64,000 bases of DNA from CAJPQU01 sp052170475. GTDB taxonomy: Bacteria > Bacillota > Negativicutes > Selenomonadales > Selenomonadaceae. The notes beneath the pieces are model-generated. The model did not search any database. It was not told the origin of the DNA and saw only the letters and a program-made list of their open reading frames with translations. The position numbers and the translations under genes were made by a program. Of the stretch, positions 32,788 through 41,103 are shown piece by piece; positions within the stretch are counted from its first letter, which is position 1; every line of letters begins with the position of its first letter. The stretch covers positions 62,001 to 126,000 of the forward strand of contig JBQNAL010000003.1 of NCBI GenBank assembly GCA_052170475.1, read 5' to 3'.

Positions 32788-35700
32788 CTATCCTTTCTCT
32801 GCGTCCGCCAGCGTATCCAGCTTGACCGATAAGATCTTCGACACACCCGCATCCTCAAGCGTCACCCCATACATCGTATCCGCCGCTTCCATGGTTCCCT
32901 TTCGATGGGTGACGATGACGAACTGGGTATGCGCCGCAAAATCGCGCAAAAATCGCCCGAACCGCATAATGTTCGCCTCGTCCAAGGGGGCGTCGATCTC
33001 GTCTAACACCACGAAAGGGGCAGGCCGTACCCGCAAAAAGGCGAAGAGCAGGGCAATGACCGTCAGCGCCCGCTCTCCCCCGGAGAGGACGGAGAGGTTT
33101 TGCTGCTTCTTCTCCGGGAGCTGCACCTCGATCTCCACCCCCGCCTCCAAGACGCGGTTCTCATCGGTAAGGCGCACTTCGGCGCGCCCTCCCCCGAAGA
33201 GTGCGACAAAAATCGCGTGAAACTGTTCCTTGATCTTTGCGAAAGCGTCCTTGAACTGTTTCGTCATGGTGGCGTCCATTTCCTTGATGATCCGAAGGAG
33301 ATTTTCCTTCGCCTCCGTCAAGTCCTTCGCCTGTGCCGCCATGAAATCATGCCGTTCCTTGAGCCGCTCATACTCCGCCACCGCGTTGAGATTCACCGTC
33401 CCCAGCGCCTCGATGTCGCCCGAAAGACGCGCAATCGCCGCATCGAGCGCCCCATCCGAAAGGTCGATGGCTTTCTCCGCCGCTTCCTCCGGCGTCAGGT
33501 GAAATTCTTCCCGCAAGGTCGTCACGCACTGCTCTGTTGCGAATTGCAGCTTCGACTGCTCCATGGCCAACTGGTGGAGCTTCTCCTGCACCCGGTTCAA
33601 CTGCTGCCTTGCGGCGCGCAGGGCGGCCTCCTCTTCCTCGGCGGCGGTCATCTTCGCCATCCGCTGCCCATGAAGTACCCGATACGCTTCCTCCACGCGA
33701 TCATGCGCCGCCGCCTGCGCCTTGAGTGCCGCCCGCAGCCGTGCCGCTTCCTCCTGCCCCTCCGCGATGCCGCTTTCCAACTTTTCCGAAGCCGCTTCGT
33801 TTTCCCGAACCGCCGCCTCGATGCGATCGATCTCCTTTTCTTTCAAGAGGACGAGCTGACGGCTGTGTCCCGCCTCCTGTGCCAAGGCAGCCTCCTGCAT
33901 TTCTAGTTTCGTCAGCCACTTGCGAAAATCCTCCGCATCCTGCTCCAAATCTTCCATGCGCTCCTCGGCTACGGTCACTGCCTTTTGCCGCTCCGTCGCC
34001 TCTTGCCGGAGCGCTTGTAGGGCGCGGATCGTCTCGCCGCGCACCTGCTGCGCCTTGGCGAAGCTATCTGCCCGCTCCTTCGCGAGTTCCTGCATGGCCA
34101 AGAGCCGCAGCGCCTCTTCCTCCACCTGCGCCGCCAATTTCTCCCGGCTGACCCGCACCTCGGCGGCGCGTACCCGGACTTCTTCCCGCCGCTTTTTCAG
34201 TCCCTCGAGCTTCTCTTCGCCGCTGACCAGTTCTTGATTCGCGGCCTCATAGCGCTCTTCTTCCTTCGATAGCTCCGCCCTTCGCTCCGCCAGCGACTTT
34301 TTCAGCGTCTCGATCTCGCCGCCGCGATTCAAAAATCCGGCCTCGCGATTTTGCAGACTGCCGCCGGTGATCGAGCCGCCGGGATGTAAAAGCTCCCCCT
34401 CCAACGTCACAATGCGAAGGCGCTGCTGATACGCCTTCGCGACCCGCAGCGCGTGTTCCATGGTATCCACCACCAGCGTCCGCGCCAAGAGAAAATCCAC
34501 GACCCCCCGAAACTTCTCCTCCGCCTGCACCACTTCGCTGGCGTATCCGACGACGCCGGGCAGCTTCTTCACCCCCGCCTCGCTCGTCCCCCGATGGACG
34601 AGGGAATCGAGCGGCAAAAACGTCACCCGCCCGGCTCGTGTCCGCTTGAGATAGGCGATGGCCTGCCGCGCCGTTTCCGTATGCTCGGTGACGATATGCT
34701 GCTGGGCAGCGCCTAAGGCGACTTCGATGGCCGTCAGATACGGCGCCGGAATCGTCAAAAGCTCCGCCACCGCCCCGCATACGTCGCGCCGCCAATCCTC
34801 CTTCGCCGAAAGCACCGACTTGACCGACCGGCCAAACCCTTCATAGGCGGCCTGCATCTGCGTGAGGACGCCCAGCTTCGCCTGCGCCTGCTCGATGTAC
34901 TGCCGCGCCGTGCGAATGGATTGTTGGCGCGGGCGAAGAGACGCCTGAAGCGCCTGCCGCCGTTTCTCCGCCGCCTGCTGCGCCGCTGTCAGCGCAGCCT
35001 CTTCCTGCGCCGTCTCCGCCGCCGCTTGCGTGAGCGACGCCAATTCTTCCCGATTCGCCGCCAAACTTTTTTCCAGCGCCGTCAGGGAAGCGCCCTTTTC
35101 TTCCGCCTCTGCGTGACCGGCCGCAAGATCATGCTCGATGAGCCGCAGCTCGCTCTCCTTTGTCAGCGCGGCGCGATGGGCTTCCTCGCGCTCTCGGACG
35201 CGCTCTTGCAGGGCGGCCTTTTCCTCACGCACCTTTTTCCCTATCGCCGCCGCTTTCGCCTTCTCCTCTTCCACCTGCGCCGCCGCTCTCTGCGCCTTTT
35301 CCTGCCGCTCCCTTTCCGCCGCCAGCAGCGTTTCGCGCTCCTCCTTGGCCGCCGCCCCTTCGGAGAGGAGCTTCGTCCGCTCCTCGCTTAGGCGGCGCTG
35401 ATTGGCATCCCCCTGTTGGCGGCGCTCCTCCAATACCCGCAGTGCGCGCTCGGCCTCTTCCATTGCCCCATGCAGGCGGCTCTTCTCCGCGCCCTTTTCC
35501 TCAAGCTGCGCCTCCAAATCCAAAACGGCCTTCGCCAAAAGCGCCTTTTCCGCTTCCCGCAACTCTACCGCTGTCGCCGCCGCCTGCGCCTCGTCCTCCC
35601 CCGCGCGCATCTTCTCCGCCCCCGCCACCTCAGCGAGGCGGGAGCGCTCCTGACGTCGATAGAGCGCCGTGATGCGGCACTGACAGAGCTCACCCTGCCA

Positions 35701-36360
35701 CGCCTGATACTGCCGGGTTCGCGCCGCTTCCCGCTCCAGTGGCGCCAACTGGGTTTCAATCTCCTGCTGAATGTCCGCCACCCGGGTGAGGTTCTGCTCC
35801 GCCGCCTCCAACTTGCGCACGGACTCCCGCTTTCGGTCACGGTATTTCGTGATCCCCGCCGTTTCCTCAAAGAAGAGCCGCCGCTCCTCCGGCCGACTGT
35901 TCAAGATTTCGTCGATCTTATTTTGACTGATCACCGACAGGCCGTCGTGTCCCAGCCCCGTATCGGCGATGAGCGCATAGATGTCCTTGAGGCGGCAGCG
36001 GGTCTTGTTGATATAAAACTCGCTCTCCCCGGTGCGAAAAAGACGGCGCGCGACGACCACCTCGGAAAAATCCACCGGCATGTCCCCATCGTTCAAAAAC
36101 GTCAGCGCTACCTCGGCCACCCCGGAAGCGCGGCGGGAAGCGCTGCCCGTGAAGATGATGTCCTCCGCCTTCGTCCCTCGCAGACTGCGGACATTCTGCT
36201 CCCCTAACACCCAGCGCACCGCATCCGTAACATTGCTCTTCCCGCTGCCGTTCGGCCCCACCACCGCCGTCACGCCCCGGTCAAACTCAATCTCGACGCG
36301 ATCCGCAAAGGACTTAAAGCCGTATGCCTCCAACCGCTTCAACTGCACCCGCTTCACCAA
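32788..36360 (-). CDS. smc: Chromosome partition protein SMC
   Basis: This 1190-aa ATPase organises and segregates chromosomes with ScpA/ScpB. The N-terminal head has GPNGSGKSNVTDAVRWVLGE (Walker A). Two long coiled coils (about residues 165-500 and 680-1000) flank the hinge (about 510-660, with GYASEVV and GGSITGGSL). The C-terminal head has LSGGERALTVIALLFA and the Walker B VVLDEIDAPLDEAN. The start is non-ATG: TTG 36360 or, one codon later, GTG 36357 (VKRVQLKRLEAYGFKSFA). The ribosome site is weak. ftsY follows after six bases. Confidence 0.97.
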   Translation of the reverse strand: MVKRVQLKRLEAYGFKSFADRVEIEFDRGVTAVVGPNGSGKSNVTDAVRWVLGEQNVRSLRGTKAEDIIFTGSASRRASGVAEVALTFLNDGDMPVDFSEVVVARRLFRTGESEFYINKTRCRLKDIYALIADTGLGHDGLSVISQNKIDEILNSRPEERRLFFEETAGITKYRDRKRESVRKLEAAEQNLTRVADIQQEIETQLAPLEREAARTRQYQAWQGELCQCRITALYRRQERSRLAEVAGAEKMRAGEDEAQAAATAVELREAEKALLAKAVLDLEAQLEEKGAEKSRLHGAMEEAERALRVLEERRQQGDANQRRLSEERTKLLSEGAAAKEERETLLAAERERQEKAQRAAAQVEEEKAKAAAIGKKVREEKAALQERVREREEAHRAALTKESELRLIEHDLAAGHAEAEEKGASLTALEKSLAANREELASLTQAAAETAQEEAALTAAQQAAEKRRQALQASLRPRQQSIRTARQYIEQAQAKLGVLTQMQAAYEGFGRSVKSVLSAKEDWRRDVCGAVAELLTIPAPYLTAIEVALGAAQQHIVTEHTETARQAIAYLKRTRAGRVTFLPLDSLVHRGTSEAGVKKLPGVVGYASEVVQAEEKFRGVVDFLLARTLVVDTMEHALRVAKAYQQRLRIVTLEGELLHPGGSITGGSLQNREAGFLNRGGEIETLKKSLAERRAELSKEEERYEAANQELVSGEEKLEGLKKRREEVRVRAAEVRVSREKLAAQVEEEALRLLAMQELAKERADSFAKAQQVRGETIRALQALRQEATERQKAVTVAEERMEDLEQDAEDFRKWLTKLEMQEAALAQEAGHSRQLVLLKEKEIDRIEAAVRENEAASEKLESGIAEGQEEAARLRAALKAQAAAHDRVEEAYRVLHGQRMAKMTAAEEEEAALRAARQQLNRVQEKLHQLAMEQSKLQFATEQCVTTLREEFHLTPEEAAEKAIDLSDGALDAAIARLSGDIEALGTVNLNAVAEYERLKERHDFMAAQAKDLTEAKENLLRIIKEMDATMTKQFKDAFAKIKEQFHAIFVALFGGGRAEVRLTDENRVLEAGVEIEVQLPEKKQQNLSVLSGGERALTVIALLFAFLRVRPAPFVVLDEIDAPLDEANIMRFGRFLRDFAAHTQFVIVTHRKGTMEAADTMYGVTLEDAGVSKILSVKLDTLADAEKG

Positions 36361-36435
36361 CCCGTTTCACATTGTATCCTTCATTATATGGGACGCGCCG
36401 GCAAAACGCAAAATCGCCGCAAGCAAAAGCACGCC

Positions 36436-36627
36436 CTATTTCTTCTTGTGCTTTTTCCGCAAAAGCGCAACGAGCGCCTTCTCCGCCGCTTGGTAATCCC
36501 CCGCCTCCATGCCGCACATATCCGTCCGATCCGCTGCCCCGCCGGCAGCGATGTCGTCGTAATTGAGCTCCACAAAGCGCAGCAGCCGCCGCTTCGTTAT
36601 GCTGTTCCACTCGTTTTCTTCCTTCAT
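36436..36627 (-). CDS. Small conserved-looking protein upstream of smc
   Basis: The function is unknown. The 63-aa product starts at ATG 36627 behind a strong GGAGGAGGG site, which supports real translation. It is charged, with a basic tail KKHKKK, two possible helices (NSITKRRLLRFVELNYDDI and DYQAAEKALVALLRKK), and one Cys. There is no signal peptide. It lies 75 bases upstream of smc on the same strand and is likely its operon partner. Confidence 0.6.
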   Translation of the reverse strand: MKEENEWNSITKRRLLRFVELNYDDIAAGGAADRTDMCGMEAGDYQAAEKALVALLRKKHKKK

Positions 36628-36791
36628 GTACCACCCTCCTCCCGCGCCATCCCCACGAAAAAATCCCTATTAAAAATTCGACATCCCGCCTCATTCTCCT
36701 GCCGTCCCACGCGGCTTCCATGTCTCCGCATGTAGGCCGCACGTTTGCTGTCATGTGGAATGATCGCAGCGTTCCCCGATCAAGACCATGC

Positions 36792-36835
36792 ACATAAAAA
36801 GATGGCACCTCGAAAAAGGCGCCATCTTTTTATGT
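36792..36835 (-). terminator. Intrinsic terminator of the first chemoreceptor gene
   Basis: A perfect 15-bp stem (36792-36806 with 36821-36835) contains A5/T5 runs on its outer part, so it can act in both directions. It lies 22 bases beyond the stop of the chemoreceptor at 36857. Confidence 0.85.
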
Positions 36836-36856
36836 ACCGCTTGTGATCCATCAGAA

Positions 36857-38584
36857 TCAGGTCTGAAACCGTGCCGCCGCCTGATTGAGCTCCTCGGCCA
36901 TGTCGGAAAGGCTTCGCGCACTTGCGGCGATCTCCTCCATGCCGGCGGCCTGTTCTTCCGTGGCGGCCGACACGTTCTCCGACTCCGCCGCCACCCGCTC
37001 TGCCGACTCGTGGATCTTCGCCGTGGCTGTATCGATCTTTTCTGCCCTTCGCTCTAAATCCGCCATGGTGGTGCGAATGACCTCCGAATCTTTCCCAACG
37101 CTTTGGATCATCCGCAGGATCTCTGCAAATTCTCCCCCGGTAGACGCCACATTCTCCCGGCCTTTTTCCGCTTCTGCACGCCCACCGGCCATCGCCGACA
37201 CCGCTTGCTCCGTCTCTTGCTGAATGGTCTGAATAAGCTCCGTGATCTGCGCCGTCGCGTTTTGCGAACCCTCCGCCAGCTTTCGCACCTCTTCCGCCAC
37301 CACGGCAAAGCCCCGGCCGTGTTCCCCCGCGCGTGCCGCCTCGATGGCAGCGTTGAGCGCCAAGAGGTTCGTCTGCGCGGAGATGCCGGAGATCACTTCC
37401 ACGATGTTGCCGATCTCCTTGGAGCGCTCCCCTAACTTTGCGACCGCCTCCGCAATCGAAGCCGTGGTATCGGCGATGGTATTCATCTGCGTGACCGTAG
37501 AGACGACAAGCCCATTGCCCGTCTCCGCCTTATCCGAGGTCTGGGCGATGCCCGCCGCCACGCTCGCGATATGATGGATCGCTTCCTTGAGCCCGTTCGT
37601 AAACGCTTCCACCTGATGCTTCGTCTCCGCGATGGAGGCCATCTGAGCCTGCGCCGCCTCCGCCACCGCCGTGATGGACTGGGCGACGTTTTGGGTCACC
37701 TGTGCCGACTGGCCGGAGGTGCTGGTGAGCGTCGTGGAGGATCCGGCCACCGTCCCCGCCGTCTTCTGAATAGACTGCGTAACCGCCCGGACATTTTCGA
37801 TCATCTTGTTGCACTGCCGCGCCATCTGAGAAAATTCATCCCCGGATTCCGCCGGCATCGTCACCCGCAAATCGCCCGCCGCCACTTTGCCCAAAGCCGA
37901 AAGGAACATCGTCACCGCCGTCTTGATGTTGTTCAGCAAATAGTAGCCGCAAGCGCACGTAAGGAGAAGGACGAATGCCCCGGCGGACAAGGTTCCTTTG
38001 ACGACCCGGTCGTATATCGCAGCACTCCTCGCTTCTTCCTCCATCGATCCCTTCATTGACCGCTCTTTGTCCTGCAAAATGAGCGCCACAAACTCTTGGT
38101 ACGCCTGAAGAGACGCCCCTCCACTGTACGCGAGCGCCTCCGTCTGCTTCCCGGCACGCACAAGTTCCTCAATCTTGGTGCAAGTGGCCAAGTATGCCTG
38201 CCACGCCTTGGCTTCATTTTCGATGACCGCCAAATCGTCCTGCTTATCTTGCTCCGTTTCATGATCCCATGATTCGGCCGCCTTGCGATAAAAGACAAAG
38301 GCCTCCTCGACCTTTTTCCGGTGTTTCTTGACCACGCCGTCCATCTCCGCACGCTTTGCCGGATCCGTCGTCGTCACCCACACAAGATCGGAGCGGCGGA
38401 CTTCATTCGCCGCATCAGAGAGCTGCGATGTCGCCATCAGGGAGTCCGTCAACTCCATCAGGCTCTTCGTCGAACCATGCATCTCTCGCCCGGAATAAAG
38501 CGCATACGCCCCAAACCCTACAAAAAGGACAACAAGTGCCATAAAACTGAAAACGATCTTCTGCGCTACCGTGAACCCCTTCAT
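36857..38584 (-). CDS. Methyl-accepting chemotaxis protein, copy 1
   Basis: This 575-aa transmembrane chemoreceptor has TM1 at about residues 9-29 and an extracytoplasmic four-helix-bundle sensor at about 30-185. The sensor contains the recognisable MCP bundle pattern but no identified ligand site. TM2 lies at about 190-212, then a HAMP domain (GKVAAGDLRVTMPAESGDEFSQMARQCN), then a signalling domain with the hairpin tip TNLLALNAAIEAARAGEHGRGFAVVAEEVRKLAEGSQNA. The last 280 residues are encoded by DNA nearly identical to copy 2 (39200-40927), whereas the sensor domains differ. ATG 38584 follows AGAGGTGG. No CheB/CheR tail pentapeptide is evident. Confidence 0.93.
   Translation of the reverse strand: MKGFTVAQKIVFSFMALVVLFVGFGAYALYSGREMHGSTKSLMELTDSLMATSQLSDAANEVRRSDLVWVTTTDPAKRAEMDGVVKKHRKKVEEAFVFYRKAAESWDHETEQDKQDDLAVIENEAKAWQAYLATCTKIEELVRAGKQTEALAYSGGASLQAYQEFVALILQDKERSMKGSMEEEARSAAIYDRVVKGTLSAGAFVLLLTCACGYYLLNNIKTAVTMFLSALGKVAAGDLRVTMPAESGDEFSQMARQCNKMIENVRAVTQSIQKTAGTVAGSSTTLTSTSGQSAQVTQNVAQSITAVAEAAQAQMASIAETKHQVEAFTNGLKEAIHHIASVAAGIAQTSDKAETGNGLVVSTVTQMNTIADTTASIAEAVAKLGERSKEIGNIVEVISGISAQTNLLALNAAIEAARAGEHGRGFAVVAEEVRKLAEGSQNATAQITELIQTIQQETEQAVSAMAGGRAEAEKGRENVASTGGEFAEILRMIQSVGKDSEVIRTTMADLERRAEKIDTATAKIHESAERVAAESENVSAATEEQAAGMEEIAASARSLSDMAEELNQAAARFQT
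36866..37711 (-). repeat. Near-identical chemoreceptor signalling segment, copy 1
   Basis: This 846-bp segment matches 39209-40054 at a constant offset of 2343. No mismatch was seen in the stretches compared, including silent positions. Identity ends abruptly at 37712/40055 near the start of the signalling domain. The sensor halves beyond are clearly diverged. Confidence 0.9.
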
Positions 38585-38744
38585 CTTTCCACCTCTATTT
38601 CATGATTTATACAATAATAATAACATTGATTAACATTCGTAGCAATATATGATACATCTTTTAATGAATATATCATAATTTGTCTCATATATGGTATGTA
38701 GGACAACAAGCCGTCGGCAGAAAGACTTTGGCTCCTTTTACATA

Positions 38745-38778
38745 CAAAGGCGGCACCTCGATTGAGGTGCCGCCTTTG
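38745..38778. terminator. Perfect 15-bp hairpin between the chemoreceptors
   Basis: The stem 38745-38759 with 38764-38778 has loop GATT and a core GGCACCTC/GAGGTGCC shared with the hairpin at 39139. No long T run follows, so it may be terminator-like or a remnant. Confidence 0.5.
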
Positions 38779-38899
38779 CTTTCCGTCTACTTCGAGAAAA
38801 GATGGCAGAAACCCACCTTTGTCTCACACCGCCTCGTTTCCCTCCCGTACTCCTACGGGAACATGCGCCAACCCCCCTACCATGCGAAAGGGTTCCGTC

Positions 38900-39100
38900 C
38901 ATGAGCAAGACCATCTGTGCCAAGCGGACAGATGTGACCTGCGCGGTGCGCCCTTACTGTGCTTCTTCATGCTGGGCGGTATTTATTCCGACCTTTCCGA
39001 TGCGCTGGGTACAGAACTCGACCTGTTAAGCAGACTGCCCGATTCCGAGACATTCAAGGAAAATCTAAAAAAAGATGAGGTGTTGCTCTATGAACGATAG
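38900..39100 (+). pseudogene. Remnant of an MNT nucleotidyltransferase gene
   Basis: The 585-base gap between the two chemoreceptors holds a plus-strand frame ending at a TAG at 39100. Its reading CDLRGAP-LLCFFMLGGIYSDLS, then ALGTELDLLSRLPDSETF and KKDEVLLYER resembles the C-terminal half of MNT-type nucleotidyltransferases of the DUF86/HEPN pairs. The N-terminal half with the GS-x10-DxD active site is missing, and no start codon fits this frame. A nearby ATG at 38901 is in a different frame, consistent with a frameshift or deletion. Other signals in the gap are only the hairpins at 38745 and 39139. Confidence 0.6.
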
Positions 39101-39143
39101 AGACAAGCGAATCACCCGCAAAAACGTCGCGTTCCATAAGAAT
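39090..39143 (+). pseudogene. Remnant of a HEPN (DUF86-like) gene start
   Basis: ATG 39090 overlaps the end of the MNT remnant by 11 bases, the normal coupling of such pairs. The first codons MNDRDKRITRKN match the usual DUF86 N-terminus (M-N-x-x-D-x-x-I-x-x-K). After about 16 residues the frame runs into the chemoreceptor's terminator hairpin, so only the 5' end survives. Confidence 0.5.
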
Positions 39144-39173
39144 ATGGCACCTCCGTTGGAGGTGCCATATTCT
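39139..39173 (-). terminator. Terminator hairpin of the second chemoreceptor gene
   Basis: A perfect 16-bp stem (39139-39154 with 39158-39173) has a three-base loop. It lies 26 bases past the stop of the gene ending at 39200. The T run is weak on the minus strand. Confidence 0.65.
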
Positions 39174-39199
39174 TTCCTGCGCTACCTTCTGTGTCTCAC

Positions 39200-40927
39200 T
39201 CAAGTCTTAAACCGTGCCGCCGCCTGATTGAGCTCCTCGGCCATGTCGGAAAGGCTTCGCGCACTTGCGGCGATCTCCTCCATGCCGGCGGCCTGTTCTT
39301 CCGTGGCGGCCGACACGTTCTCCGACTCCGCCGCCACCCGCTCTGCCGACTCGTGGATCTTCGCCGTGGCTGTATCGATCTTTTCTGCCCTTCGCTCTAA
39401 ATCCGCCATGGTGGTGCGAATGACCTCCGAATCTTTCCCAACGCTTTGGATCATCCGCAGGATCTCTGCAAATTCTCCCCCGGTAGACGCCACATTCTCC
39501 CGGCCTTTTTCCGCTTCTGCACGCCCACCGGCCATCGCCGACACCGCTTGCTCCGTCTCTTGCTGAATGGTCTGAATAAGCTCCGTGATCTGCGCCGTCG
39601 CGTTTTGCGAACCCTCCGCCAGCTTTCGCACCTCTTCCGCCACCACGGCAAAGCCCCGGCCGTGTTCCCCCGCGCGTGCCGCCTCGATGGCAGCGTTGAG
39701 CGCCAAGAGGTTCGTCTGCGCGGAGATGCCGGAGATCACTTCCACGATGTTGCCGATCTCCTTGGAGCGCTCCCCTAACTTTGCGACCGCCTCCGCAATC
39801 GAAGCCGTGGTATCGGCGATGGTATTCATCTGCGTGACCGTAGAGACGACAAGCCCATTGCCCGTCTCCGCCTTATCCGAGGTCTGGGCGATGCCCGCCG
39901 CCACGCTCGCGATATGATGGATCGCTTCCTTGAGCCCGTTCGTAAACGCTTCCACCTGATGCTTCGTCTCCGCGATGGAGGCCATCTGAGCCTGCGCCGC
40001 CTCCGCCACCGCCGTGATGGACTGGGCGACGTTTTGGGTCACCTGTGCCGACTGACCGGAGGTGCTGGTCAGCGTCGTCGAGGAATCCGACACCGTCCCC
40101 GCCGTCTTTTGGATGGTTTTCGTCATGGCGCGGACGTTGTCGAGCATCTTATTACATTGCCGCGCCATCTGGGCAAATTCATCCCCAGAGTCCGTCGGCA
40201 GAACCACCCGAAGATCCCCCGCCGCCACCTTTTCGAGGGAGGTCAGCACCATATGCACCGCCGTCTTGATGTTGTGCAGCAAATAGTAGCCGCAGATGCA
40301 GGTAAGGAGAAACGCCACCGCCGTGGCGACCGCCGTCCCCATCACCACCTGCCGGTAGGTCGCGTCGCTCTCCGCCTGCACCGCCTGCGTCCCCTTCATG
40401 GCACGTTCCTTGTCGTGCTGGAGGGTCTGTGCAAACTGCAAATAGGACGTGCGCGCCGGGCCTTCTAAAAAGGCAGCCGTTTTCTTCAGATTGCCTTCCC
40501 GCGCGATGGCATCGACCTGCCGGATCGTCTCCATGTAGGCTTTCCATGCCTTTTCTTCGCTGTCCAAAAGCTCCCTGTCCGCCCGACGCTCCTCCTCGCT
40601 GTAATACGTCGTCTGCGCCAAGGTCGCTTCGTAGTCCGCGAAGATCGCTTCCACTTCCTTTTCGGTGGTAGCCATCCGTCGGCTCACCTCGGCGCGCTGA
40701 TCGGCCTCCGTGACGATCCCACGCAACACCGTCAGCGACCGCACCTCATCCGCAGCATCCGAAAGCTGCCCCGCCACGGAAAGCGCTTTTGTCCAGTCCA
40801 TGAAATCCGTCGTCGATTTATCCATCAGTTTCGCCGAATAAATCGCATACCCACCGAATCCCACGAAGAGCAAAATCAGTACCGTGAAACTGAGGACGAT
40901 CTTTTTCGCAATCGTGAATCCCTGCAT
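39200..40927 (-). CDS. Methyl-accepting chemotaxis protein, copy 2
   Basis: This 575-aa chemoreceptor is the same length as copy 1 and built alike: TM1 at about residues 9-29, a four-helix sensor at about 30-187, TM2 at about 190-210, HAMP (EKVAAGDLRVVLPTDSGDEFAQMARQCN) and the signalling coiled coil. ATG 40927 follows AGGGGTGAAG; a longer frame exists but would include the promoter. The sensor has similar heptads to copy 1 but little sequence identity, so a different stimulus is likely. The signalling domain is nearly identical to copy 1, so both should feed the same CheA/CheW arrays. No che genes are in the window. Confidence 0.93.
   Translation of the reverse strand: MQGFTIAKKIVLSFTVLILLFVGFGGYAIYSAKLMDKSTTDFMDWTKALSVAGQLSDAADEVRSLTVLRGIVTEADQRAEVSRRMATTEKEVEAIFADYEATLAQTTYYSEEERRADRELLDSEEKAWKAYMETIRQVDAIAREGNLKKTAAFLEGPARTSYLQFAQTLQHDKERAMKGTQAVQAESDATYRQVVMGTAVATAVAFLLTCICGYYLLHNIKTAVHMVLTSLEKVAAGDLRVVLPTDSGDEFAQMARQCNKMLDNVRAMTKTIQKTAGTVSDSSTTLTSTSGQSAQVTQNVAQSITAVAEAAQAQMASIAETKHQVEAFTNGLKEAIHHIASVAAGIAQTSDKAETGNGLVVSTVTQMNTIADTTASIAEAVAKLGERSKEIGNIVEVISGISAQTNLLALNAAIEAARAGEHGRGFAVVAEEVRKLAEGSQNATAQITELIQTIQQETEQAVSAMAGGRAEAEKGRENVASTGGEFAEILRMIQSVGKDSEVIRTTMADLERRAEKIDTATAKIHESAERVAAESENVSAATEEQAAGMEEIAASARSLSDMAEELNQAAARFKT
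39209..40054 (-). repeat. Near-identical chemoreceptor signalling segment, copy 2
   Basis: This is the partner of 36866-37711. Identity between the copies extends up to but not beyond nine bases before the stop codons, and it includes silent sites. That points to a recent duplication or gene conversion rather than protein-level conservation alone. Confidence 0.9.
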
Positions 40928-40971
40928 ACACTTCACCCCTAAAATTTTCATAGTATAAGTCTTATGGTATA

Positions 40972-40999
40972 ATAATAGCACTGAAGACCCCCCCCGCAA
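40972..40999 (-). promoter_or_regulatory. Possible promoter of the second chemoreceptor gene
   Basis: A -35 TTGCGG (40994-40999) and a -10 TATTAT (40972-40977) are spaced by 16 bases, about 45 bases before the ATG. A run of eight G lies in the spacer. Confidence 0.45.
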
Positions 41000-41050
41000 G
41001 ACATTTTCCATTATTTTTCCATAAAAAGGCGCCGCCCAAGGAACCATAAA

Positions 41051-41082
41051 AAAGGTGGCAACTCTTACGAGATGCCACCTTT
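41051..41082 (-). terminator. Intrinsic terminator of the aminotransferase gene
   Basis: A 14-bp stem with one mismatch (41051-41064 with 41069-41082) is followed on the minus strand by a T run (TTTTTTATGG). It lies 22 bases past the aminotransferase stop. Confidence 0.85.
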
Positions 41083-41103
41083 CTATCGTTTCTATCGCCA
41101 AAT

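Noticed and set aside
36792..41082. A family of repeats sharing GGCACCTC in the hairpins at 36792, 38745, 39139 and 41051
   Set aside because: The stems differ outside the short core and each sits where a terminator is expected, so shared use rather than a mobile repeat is the simpler reading.
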